Below, in pieces: positions 1 to 9,598 of a stretch of 64,000 nt of DNA. Below the pieces are notes generated by a model. That model was given only the letters and a program-made list of their open reading frames with translations. It was not told where the DNA came from and did not search any database. Within the stretch, counting starts at the first letter, position 1. Every line of letters starts with the position of its first letter. Source of the DNA: Guyanagaster necrorhizus (taxonomy: Eukaryota; Basidiomycota; Agaricomycetes; Agaricales; Physalacriaceae); NCBI RefSeq assembly GCF_019112545.1, contig NW_025064900.1:271891-335890 (forward strand), written 5' to 3'. A program made the position numbers and the translations under genes.

Positions 1-95
1 TGTGACTCGCGAATCACGGGTTAGCTCTATGGATGCGTACTCTCAAAGTTCCTTTTGCCCTTGCCGGCATCTAATCATCGCCTCCTCCGTCGAGG

Positions 96-102
96 TATTT
101 AA
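96..102 (+). promoter_or_regulatory. TATA-like box upstream of MFS gene
   Basis: TATTTAA lies 39 bp upstream of the ATG at 141, a plausible core promoter spacing for a fungal gene. No other promoter element was recognised in the 140 bp available. Confidence 0.35.
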
Positions 103-140
103 GCATCAAGAGACGACGCTCAGGCCTTCCATCTGTTTTC

Positions 141-2107
141 ATGTCCGTCTTGTCTTCCAGAGGAAGCACGTCCGCTGAAGACACGACAGTAACTTTGTCG
201 TCCTTGTCGTCTGATGTAGAAGTTGCGGGAGGCAGCAGCAAGCAAGTAGATGCGTCTTTTGAACGAAAAACGGTGTATGTCGCTTTTTTTTTGGTGTCCC
301 TCCCAGTGGGATTTGCGCAAATTTTTTTTACAGGCGCCGCGTTGATATGCGGCTCCTACCCTTACTTGGGGCTCTCTACGCGTTGGCTCTCATTGATAGG
401 ACGAACATGGGCGTGGCGCGCCTTTCAAGCATGAGCGCAGATCTCGTACGTATGCATGCATGCTTCGCTGTGGTTACCACTCATGTGCTCCATTGTCAGG
501 GACTGGATGTCGGGGGCCGCTACAGCGTCGTATCATGTATCTATTTCGTACCGTATACCCTTCTGTTCGTCTTCTAGCCTCATTTAAAATCCCTTTGACG
601 CGCTGATTGATTACCCATTATGTTTTGTAGCGAACTCCCCAGCAATGTGTGCTTGCGCGCAATCGGAGCCCGGAATCTCCTGAGCGGTGCTGTGCAACTG
701 GGAATGGGCTTCGTTCCGACTTGGGGATACTTAGCACTCTGCAGGACCCTTCTAGGCGTTCTCGAGATAGGGGGGATATTGCTATCCGCATCATCATCCC
801 GGTAACTTATCTTTTTGTATCAGGCGGGGTTTTTCCCAGCATTGGTGTTTATCGTGACTACTTGGTGAGCGCCTCGATTATTTGCGTATTTTTTCACCCT
901 CGCATTCATTGGCGCTAGGTACAAACGCGATGAAGTTCAGAAGAAGTATGAGTATCCGGGATGTACAGACTATTATTACCATTTTGCTGATCCCTCCTGA
1001 TTGATGCAGGTTGGCTGGGCTGTACATGACGTCGATCCTCGCTGGTGGATTCAGCGCCATCTTGGCTTACGCACTGAGCCTTCTTGATGGCAAAGGAGGC
1101 CTCGAGGGATGGTCCTGGATCTTTGTGAGGAACTTTTACCTTGAAGATCCTCGACGGGTGTTCCTGATTCTTTTGCAGATCATCGATGGCGCGGCCACCA
1201 TGGTTTTTGGGATCGCGTCTTGGATATTCATCCCAGACTTTCCCGACAGGAATAGATTCCTTACCGCTGAACAGACTGCCCTGGTGTTGCGGCGTATTGA
1301 AGAGGACCGCGGTGATTCGTTGCCTGATTCATTGAGGGGAAAGGTGCTGCTGCATCTCAGTGATTGGAAAGTCTGGATATTTGGTGAGCATCTCGACTTT
1401 TATCTCCGTGACTTTGTTGTTCATAATAAATGTAGCCTTGATGTATCTGTGTGCAACGGTCCCAGCGTACGCGATCGGGTTCGTCTTCTGGCTTTTTCTT
1501 TAATAATCCCTTGACTGACTGTTTGTCGTAGGTTCTTCGTGACTTCAATTTTGAGTGGGATGGGTTGGGGTTTGCAGATGTCTCTGTTGCTTTTGAGTTG
1601 TTCTGATTGATTAGTCATGGCTTTGCTAATGGATCTATCCTACATCAACGGGACAGACTGCTCCTCCATACGTTTTCGCGGTATGTAGTCGAACACTTGT
1701 TTCAAATCGGACTGGCAGCTTATATATTTTGTTCCTGCAGGCTATTAGTGTCATATCCTTTGTGTGGTTGTCGGACAGATATCGCATGAGAGCTTTGTTC
1801 CTCGCTATACAAGCACTGATGACTATAATCGGACTGGTGTTGACGACGTACGCAAGTCGTGCTGGCTGGTGTTACACTGGTGAGTCCGGAGCTGCATTCG
1901 TTCCTTTTACTGATGATCTCTCTTAACAGGAATATTTTTGGCTAACGCAGGCTGTTCGGCAAGTATCCCCGGGATTCTAGCATATGTATGTCTTTTTTTT
2001 TTAAGTCTTTCCCGCACTTCAATGCTCTGCTCATTTCTCACGGTCCCCCCGGTCAGGCATCGAACAACATCGTCTCTCACTCTAAACGGGCAGTCACGAC
2101 GGCGGTC
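141..2107 (+). pseudogene. MFS transporter (Dal5/allantoate permease-like), 5' part, split by retrotransposon
   Basis: Membrane transporter of the major facilitator superfamily, anion:cation symporter type (allantoate, nicotinate or similar organic anions; the substrate cannot be read from sequence). Exons by eye: 141-274, 334-445, 500-564, 631-766, 824-864, 919-945, 1010-1124, 1179-1383, 1436-1478, 1532-1595, 1657-1680, 1741-1879, 1930-1985, 2057-2107. They give family motifs in order: RRVDMRLLPLLGALYALALI then DRTNMGVARLS, the ELPSN block, AGFFP, LEGWSWIF, EEDRGDSLPD, APPYVFAAIS, SDRYRMRA and NNIVSHSKRA. Introns are 46-71 bp; two use GTTCGT donors. Two junctions fail: the donor at 767 reads AT instead of GT, and the join 1595/1657 is one base out of frame with any GT donor. 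The coding sequence stops at 2107, where element C1 is inserted, and resumes at 14907. The family is clear; the gene is not functional here unless the insertion is absent in other strains. Confidence 0.85.
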
Positions 2108-2310
2108 TGTTGCGGGACGACACAAGTACCTGATGTCAACCTTATATAAGCATAGACAGTTTTGTCCTGAGTCGATGGTCAATTGCCTTTGAGCAATTGA
2201 CCGTCATACTCAGGTAAGTAGTAGTCATACGTACCTCTGCCAATAAGCAATTGACCGTCGTACTCAGTCTGGCCTATTATCCACTGCGTAAAAGTAACCT
2301 GCCTGCAACA
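2108..2310 (+). repeat. C1 5' LTR
   Basis: 203 bp. TATATAAG at 2143-2150 is the likely core promoter. It contains an inverted repeat, GTCAATTGC...GCAATTGAC. It is 54 bp longer than the 3' LTR because of an extra block starting GTAAGTAGTAG that brings a second copy of the GCAATTGAC...ACTCAG segment. Confidence 0.93.
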
Positions 2311-2327
2311 GGTTATGGGCCCCGCAC
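2311..2327 (+). other. C1 primer-binding site (initiator tRNA-Met anticodon arm)
   Basis: GGTTATGGGCCCC directly follows the LTR. It is complementary to the GGGCCCAUAACC anticodon stem-loop of eukaryotic initiator tRNA-Met rather than to a tRNA 3' end. Drosophila copia and yeast Ty5 use this half-tRNA priming. The match may extend to 2327, depending on the host tRNA sequence. Confidence 0.75.
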
Positions 2328-2439
2328 TTTAAGGCCTATTTTGAGTTTTTTTCTTGGCATCTTGCTTGTGCCCTGCTATCTCTCCACCAGTCATTTCACT
2401 ACTGAAACGATATCACCACATACATCATGCCATCCTTCG

Positions 2440-3216
2440 ACACAATCAAAAAAGGCTTTGACAATCTACCTCTGCCTTGATGAATCCCAGAAGGCTCATG
2501 TCAAGAGCTGTCTTGATAATCTGGAGAGGATGTGGGACACATTAAAGGCACACCATCCGCAAAGAAAACCAGTGACTCAATTTGTAGCCTACAACAGCTT
2601 CTTCAATCTCAAGAAGAAGACAGAAGAATCACTTCCAGACCTTGCCAGTCAGGGCACTCAAATCATGAGTCATATCTGTGCTCTGTGTCCTGCTCATTTT
2701 GGCCTCCAGCAGTTAGAAGAAGAGCTTCTCATTATGGCCCTGATTTGCACACTCCCTCAGCCTGAATTTGGAAACTTCATCACATCGCTATTCCTTCTCT
2801 CCAATAAACTCACTCTTGAAGGACTCTGCACTGCATTTCACAATGAAGAAAACAATCAGAAGCTGTGTGCTGGTGATTCAGCAGTCTCCGTTGCTCTCAA
2901 AGCCACACCTTTCCATTCAGCCATGAATCAGGCTACCAATGCTGCTGCAAAATGTGGATGGTGCCTTCATGAGAATCATGCAGAAGAAGAATGTATAATC
3001 AAGAAGCTCTCACTTAAATGGGACTGTGAATGTGCTGCTGACTGTACTGCTGGGAAGAATCATCACAAGAGGGCTGGAAAGAAGGATTTGGAAGCTGCTA
3101 ACTCTGCTGAGACAAAGGAGAAGACCACTAGCCAGGCAAGTACTGATTTATCATCACTTGCTGTGTCTTATTGGAATACCAATACAGGTGCTTCTCATCA
3201 TATGACCCCTCACTGA
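2440..3216 (+). pseudogene. C1 Gag and start of protease (decayed)
   Basis: Copia-type Gag of the UBN2 family. The region reads QKAHVKSCLDNLERMWDTLK, a helical capsid-like segment, then a CX2CX4HX4C zinc knuckle (Cys codons at 2953 to 2992), then the protease active-site block NTGASHHM, where the usual catalytic Asp is Asn. The Gag N-terminus seems lost: a short ATG frame at about 2430 (MPSFDTIKKG) runs into a stop. The frame ends at a TGA after HMTPH. The open frame extends upstream into the LTR, but that part is non-coding. Confidence 0.75.
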
Positions 3217-3651
3217 CAATGGTTCTGACTCTATGCTCCACATGTTGTTCCCATTCATCTTGCAGACAACTCAGTCATTTATTCAGCAGGGATTGGGTCA
3301 GTAGTATTGGAGCCAGAGATTCAGGGGGAGAAAGGCTCAGCAGTGGAACTTCTTGACACATTACATGTATCAGCATTGAAAAGTAATCTCTTATCACCCT
3401 ATCATCTTACACAGAAAAAGGGATTTAAGATCTTCATTGCTGGATCAGATATCACTTTCAGCCAGGGTGAAAAGATCTGATTCACAGCAACTGTAAACAA
3501 GAGCAATATTGGCTATGTCAATGCTACCACACATTCATTCTCAAAATTGACCACTATCATTGCAAACTCAAGCTCTACAAGTACCTGCCAGATGGACAAC
3601 ACACTTTAGCACAGATGTTGCTGTCATCAAAACATGGACACTATATAGCAC

Positions 3652-4197
3652 ATGCATACAAAGCAGCTAGTAACTGGAATGAAGCAAGAGTCAGACCCCC
3701 CAACTGATCCTATCTGCATACCATGTCTTGCTGGCAAACAGCATCACCACAATGTTCCTCATGGCCCCTCAGAGCAAAAGAAACACCTTCTTGAGCAAGT
3801 ATACAGTGATATCAAAGGTCCAATGCCTGTTGCAACTCCAGAGGGCTATCACTACTGGATAACATTCATCTGCAGTGCATCTGACACTTGGGCTGTTGCA
3901 CCTCTGAAGTATAAAAGTGATGCTTTTAATGCCTTCAAGCAGTTCAAAGCATATGCAGAGAATACCCACCCAGGACTCAAAATCATTGAGTTTCAGGAAG
4001 ATAAAGATGGTGAATATATGGGAAAGGAGTTTGTCAACTTCTGTACTGAGCATGAGATCAAAAGGCAACATACTGAATCTGATGAACCATATCAGAATGG
4101 CACAGCAGAACAAACCAACCACACAATTGCAGAGGCCATCACTGTCATGCTAAATGAGTCACATCTCCCACTATCATTTTGGAACCTTGCTCTCTGA
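3652..4197 (+). pseudogene. C1 integrase (fragment)
   Basis: DDE integrase core of a Copia Pol. Visible: the CIPCLAGKQHH end of the zinc-binding/pre-integrase region, the first Asp in VYSDIKGPM, the second in FQEDKDGEYMGKEF, and the Glu in YQNGTAEQTNH. The frame stops at 4197. The following 680 bp is decayed linker with short open frames only. About 430 bp before it (3217-3651) is protease and pre-integrase sequence with stops. Confidence 0.8.
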
Positions 4198-4878
4198 GTA
4201 TTCATTCATATCCAAAATTGCATCCCCACAGATCCTCTTCCAAACACCACACCCTTCACAGAATGGGACCCAAATCACTGAAAACCAGATATATTCCACT
4301 TTCATGTGTTTGGATGCCTTGCATATGTGCTAGTATGAAAAAAGAGACATTAAGCATTAGAGTCACATACCCAAAAATGTATCTTTGTTGGATATTCAGA
4401 GAGAGTAAAAGGCTGGCTATTCTGGAACTCTTCTATACAGTGGTTCATCACCTCCAGCCATGCTGTATTCAATGAGCATGTATTTCCTGAAAATCACAAA
4501 AATATTATAAATCCTCTTGGTGATGATATATCTCCCACAAACAGATATAACAGCACAGATACTGCTATACCTGATGTGATGATGCCTCATCAAGGGGGAA
4601 AGAACATACCTACTGATAAGCCATCTCCACCATCTGAGCAACTCCTATCATTATCATCCTCACTATTCTTGCCAGCTCTGTCCACTCTATCAAATATACA
4701 AACATCTCCAGGATCATCTCTTACTCCACTATCAAGTCTTCTGACATCTCCTACACCCTCTTCACCACTTTCATGTCTTTGGACATGCTTCAAGCTATAA
4801 TACAACTCTAAAGGTCTTATAATTCCATCTCCAAACACTGGACATAGTTTTCACCATAAACATTCTGGCACCAATGCA

Positions 4879-5865
4879 ATGAACTCATCAGACTCAGATG
4901 AACCCATTGATGAAACCACTGCTGAGCCAGAACTTACTGAGACAGATGTTGTCACAGGAATGACTTTTGTATTGCATGATGATGACTATATCACATATAC
5001 AGAAGCTCTTGAGCTTGCATTTCAGACAGCAGTAGAGATGGCAAACCAAGCATCTGCATCCAATGATGAACCAAAGACACTTGCAGAGGCAATGACTCAG
5101 CCAGGAGAGGAAAGTGAAAAATGGTATGAGGCAGCTCAGCAGGAATTAAATGCACTGCAGGAGAGTGGCACCTTTGAGCTTGTGAAGCTTCCTCCAGAGC
5201 AAAAGGCTATAGGTGGAAAATAGGTCTTCAAAGTGAAGTGTAACCCTGATGGATCCATTGAATGCTATAAGGCACACTATGTTGCAAAAGAGTACTCACA
5301 GCAGCCAGGTTTTGACTACACTGAAACCTTCTCTTCTACTCCAAAATAGGCAGCTATCCAAACAGTCCTCGCTCTTGCTGCACTTGAGAACCTAGAGCTC
5401 TGGAGTGTGGACATCTCATCAGCATTTCTGAATGGTGATCTAAAAGAGGAGATATACCTTCAACAACCAGAGGGATTTGAGACAAAGGACAAGAGCTGGG
5501 TGCTTCATCTCTTCAAGTCCATCTATGGACTGAAGCAGGCTGGGCATGAATAGCACAAAAAGCTCCACAGCACTATGACCAAGATGGGCTTTGACAGAGT
5601 ACACTGTGAACACAGCATATGGGTGTACAAGAGAGATGATGCTTGGATTATTGTTCTGGTGTTTGTTGACAATGTAACAATTGCCATAAAGTCCATGGAG
5701 TCTGCACAACATGTTGTCAATGATCTCAAGAAGCACTTCAAACTTCATGATCTAGGTCCAACTTCATTCCTCCTTGGTGTTGAAATACACAGAGACCATC
5801 TAAACTAAACACTCACACTCTCTCAACCACAGTACATTCAAAAAATCCTAGAACATACTGGAATG
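4879..5865 (+). pseudogene. C1 reverse transcriptase (5' of G1 insertion)
   Basis: RVT_2-type RT. Blocks seen: WYEAAQQELNALQESGTFEL, VDISSAFLNGDLKEEIYLQQ and KSIYGLKQAG, then the catalytic box read as FVDN (5662-5673) in place of FVDD, a G-to-A change. Stops at 5221, 5347 and 5551 are TGG to TAG. It is cut at 5865 by G1; the rest of Pol is at 13955-14730. Confidence 0.85.
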
Positions 5866-6301
5866 TGTTACGATTTATTCCTGTTTTCTTTCCTTTTACC
5901 CCTATTTATGCTAAGTCAGAAGGCACAAGACCGTGGGAAGCTTAGTCAGCACAACTAAACCCTCCCATCGTTACACTATGACGGTCACGCTCGACGACAT
6001 ACAATCACCCTTTTATGTACGGTAGCGACGCTCAAGGACAACGAGCACAATGGATGCAGACACACACAATAGGCAGTAGTATAATTAGCAGATGACGACA
6101 CAGTATTTAAGGACCGTAGCTCTCGCTGGGATACCCCAGCTTCGAGCTAAAGTTTATTCACACCATTCTACCTCGAGTCTACTTCTGACCTTGAGTCACA
6201 CCGTTCAGATATACATATAAGTGAACTCAGGTGATTCCTCGAAGTGCAAAGGAACATCTGTTTATCACGTGTATCAGTCCACGTGACGCTTGGGCTTAAC
6301 A
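5866..6301 (+). repeat. G1 5' LTR
   Basis: 436 bp. TATTTAA at 6104-6110; likely transcript start about 6132-6140. It contains the self-primer candidate AGCTTCGAGCTAA at 6138-6150. Confidence 0.95.
6138..6150 (+). promoter_or_regulatory. G1 self-primer sequence at predicted RNA 5' end
   Basis: AGCTTCGAGCTAA starts 34 bp after the TATA box and is the exact reverse complement of 6303-6315 just behind the LTR. In Tf1/sushi elements the first bases of the mRNA fold back on the primer-binding site and, after cleavage, prime minus-strand synthesis. The position fits that mechanism; the transcript start itself is not shown. Confidence 0.7.
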
Positions 6302-6302
6302 A

Positions 6303-6315
6303 TTAGCTCGAAGCT
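6303..6315 (+). other. G1 primer-binding site (self-priming)
   Basis: TTAGCTCGAAGCT begins two bases after the LTR and pairs over 13 nt with 6138-6150. It does not begin with the TGG typical of tRNA-primed elements. The same layout is seen after the LTRs at 27240, 44552 and 46036, with CpG transitions. Confidence 0.7.
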
Positions 6316-6357
6316 TACGCCTTCCCTTTCTCAAGCCCAATTGTGCTGAGAAACCGA

Positions 6358-7872
6358 ATGCCACCAGTAACCACCGCCGACCTGAATCACGACTTCTTCG
6401 AGCTTATTGCTTCCATCATCGGAACATTGCTCGGGCTTCTTGCCATCATTACCCTTTGTCGCGGACGACAATCAGTAGCAGCTTGGATAGTCAGGCACTA
6501 TCAAGCTTTCCAGCACATTCAGCAAATACTACGCAACGTAACCCCGGATCTCCCCTTCCATGACATCCCCCCCTCCGCCAGAACGTCCTTCTTCCCGCAA
6601 GGGGGACCCGTACCAGAAGCCGGGAATCGCAACTCGGATTCGGGGAGCCTTCACGAGGAAGAAGGACCCCAACGCCCCATCCGACGAAACAGCGGAGACC
6701 GCCACCCTGCTCTCACAGGGTTCTGGAACCCATGGATGACGAACATCACTCAGGAGCCTGCCGAGGTCTCCAACTACGTCACTCCAGCCAACTCCCCCGA
6801 GCATTCCGCCTCCCCAGTTCCCTCAGGGATTGGAAACCATGCTCGGGACTCCCTTGATGCCGCTCGGGTGGCTACGGGACCCCGCGAAAGTCCTGACGCC
6901 CCCCAGAACCCCCCCGAGACTCCCACCGAACCAAATTCCGGCTCCAGCCCGTCCGTCAGCAGGCTGGGGGTCGACAACCCACGAGGAAGGGACATCCACC
7001 CCGACTACGACAATGCGGATATTGCCATCTCCGCAGCAGGGGACCCGTATCGACACCTCCACGTGGGGAGCGAGCCCGAGGTTGGAACCGCCAGCGAGAG
7101 GGGAAGGGCTGCCACGAGGAGAATTATACAAAGGATATTCCCGGATTGGGACCTTAGTGTCCCCTTCAACTACGATGAGGCGGTCAGACAGCAGCAGCAA
7201 AACCAGGAGCGAGAAGAGGCAATCAGGCGAACCCAGGAGGAGCTCGCCGACTACGTCCAAGAAGAAGCTCGAGAGCGGTACGAAGCCGCAGAGTATGACC
7301 AGCAAGGACGAGCACAGAGAAGGAGAGAAGAGATCGAACAAATGGGGTCAGCTTCCCCTAGGGAGTATGAGCCTCGTACCGAGTCTGGATCCCCCTTCAG
7401 GGAGCCCGACTCAGAAGACGACCCATGGACCGGACCCGCCAGCATCATCAGCTGGGACGAGGCTATCCGATGTAGAAGAATGGGAGAATCCCAGACCGTC
7501 GACCTTGAATACCCCACCCGCACCGATACCATTTCATCAGACGCCGACTCCGTCCTCGGAGCCTACGGGCTCCGAGTACCCGAGAATGCCCATGTCTCCG
7601 ACAGGGCTCTCCAGCGATTCCTGGGCAGCAGGGTCGCTCGACAGTTCCTCAATCCTGAGTTCCAGCGACTCTTCAGCCGCTATAGCCGAGAACTGGAGGA
7701 GACGAGAGCGCGAGGAGGAACGCGCTACAGTTGACTTAGGAGCCCTCCCATCGCCCGGACCAGCAGCCGAGGAGACGATGGGCCCAGTACCCAAGTCAAT
7801 GGAAGGGTCCCCGATGACCCTTCGTCCTCCCGTACCATCCATCTACGACCAGCCCGTCAGTTCCCTCCTTGA
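6358..7872 (+). pseudogene. G1 pre-gag ORF with N-terminal membrane segment
   Basis: Not recognised as a known Gag domain. The first ATG is 6358; the open frame runs to TGA 7732 and ancestrally probably to TGA 7870. Residues about 13-36 form a strong hydrophobic helix (FFELIASIIGTLLGLLAI), followed by a conserved amphipathic stretch (AAWIVRHYQAFQHIQQIL). A long Pro/Ser/acidic low-complexity part follows, then a Glu/Arg/Gln-rich likely coiled coil. The same start is recognisable in copies G-A (42742 downward, minus strand) and G-B (46094 upward), which supports real coding. It overlaps the Gag ATG at 7778 in another frame. Function unknown; it may anchor the particle or precursor to a membrane. 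Confidence 0.6.
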
Positions 7873-9598
7873 GGAAGAGGACAGCGGGGACGAGGGTGAC
7901 GAGGAGGACGACATGGACAGTGATGACCCATATCAACAACGACTGGAACGCGCAGGAGAGGATACAGACGAAGAAGCACTGCGGGAGGAAATTGAGAGGG
8001 CTAGGAGCAAGGAATATCAAGAGTTGTACGAGCAGGGCAGGAATTACTTATGGCAGGACATGCGCTGGCAAGCGACGTCCTTAGGACTGGAGTATAAGTA
8101 TGCGACAGGTACTGAAAAAGAAAAGATTTTACAGTATGCCGCAACAGAGTACGCATGGAGGGAATACGGGCGACGGCACCCGGAAGACCCTCTCATGCCG
8201 ATACCCCCGTATCGGCCTGACGACAAGCTGAGAGTACCGGCACCAATGCCGCGAACCCCCCCCATCCCACCAAAGCGAGCCGTCTACGTGGCCCCCTCTA
8301 TCCGAAGCTGGGCCGACGACGACCCGTCAATCCGAAGCACGGCCTCACGGCTCATTCGCACAAGGAATTGACCAGCATGGCAAGCCGCTCAGCCCTGAAA
8401 CCCTTGGACCGGCAAAGGAAGTCGGCTCCTCGGCGGACAACCCCCCCTGGACCAGGCAGAGTCGAGTGGGAAGGACCCCATTCGGGACGACCCCGAGGCG
8501 GTCCGCCTCGGATTCACAGTACGAGACGGGGTGATCGTTCGGGTAACCGACCCAAAGGGAAGCCCAATCGCCGACGATAACTCTCTACACTCATTCCCCG
8601 GACCACCCACGGAATGGAAGCAACCACCATTCGACGGATGGCCCAACCCGATGGGAGCACTCCCGCACAATGCCAACGTATTACAGTGCCACCCTGACCT
8701 CCTCCGAAAACCGCGCCCCTTCAAAGGGGTCTCCGACGACATTGACCGATTCCTGGTGGACTGCGAGCAGTATTTCGAAGTCTACGTCGGGTATATTGGG
8801 ACCAACATGAACAAAGTCGCCTTCGCCACCTCCTACCTAGAGGACAAGGCCAAAACATGGTGGATCCTCATTTCCCCGAACTTCCGGTCCACCACTAGGG
8901 AACACTATCGGTATCCCTTGTGGCCGGTCTTCAAACGCATGCTGAACGACAAATTTATTGATCCCGCCGTTCAGGAGGTACACAAACAGAAGATCAAGGA
9001 GTATAAAATGGGGGATAAAGCGGCCACAGACTACTTCGACGAGCTAGAATGGCTTGCTAAACTCGCGGGAATCAGAGAAGACATCGCAAACGACGGAAGA
9101 ATGGTGGAAGCTCTCAAACGGGGAGTCCCCTCCTCGTACCTCACGATGATCTCCGCCATGGGCGTCAAAATGTTGATGCCCGTGGGATACGACGAATGGA
9201 AGGAGAGGATCGTCGAAATGTACAAGGAAAGGCAAAGGCAGAAAGCGGAAGCATCGACCTTGCAGGAATACGGCAAGAAATCGACACTGCCAACCCCGAA
9301 CAAGTCAGGGCAAACTGCTGGGAAACCATCGGGGACCCCCACGACCGCAAACTACGGCACTCAGAAGACTGGAACGGGAACCACTTATACCGGTGCCGGG
9401 AAGCCGATGGACATCGATCGAATGAAGAAAGAGGGGAAGTGCTTTAACTGCGGGCTGAAGGGCCACATGGCCAAAGACTGCCCAAAGAAGAAGCGAACCC
9501 GCGAAGACATACGGGCGCAAATCGCCGAGTTGCAGAAAGAGGATGAAGAACTCGGCAAGGAAACCAAGATAGAGGAGGTAAAAGGAGGGGCCGACTAG
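7778..9598 (+). pseudogene. gag: G1 Gag
   Basis: Capsid/nucleocapsid polyprotein of about 606 codons if read from ATG 7778 through TGA at 8369 and 8396 (both plausible CGA changes). N-terminal acidic linker and a Glu-rich coiled coil; then the retrotransposon Gag domain around 8650-9230 (FDGWPNPMGALPHN, SDDIDRFLVDCEQYF, YLEDKAKTWWILI); then a basic linker and one zinc knuckle CFNCGLKGHMAKDC at about 9439-9480 for RNA packaging. It ends at TAG 9596-9598. The ATG at 7778 is kept in copy G-B. The Pol frame overlaps its end in the -1 frame. Confidence 0.8.

Noticed and set aside
6823..7341. Long minus-strand frames opposite the G1 pre-gag region
   Set aside because: GC-rich shadow of the plus-strand coding region, with no domain.
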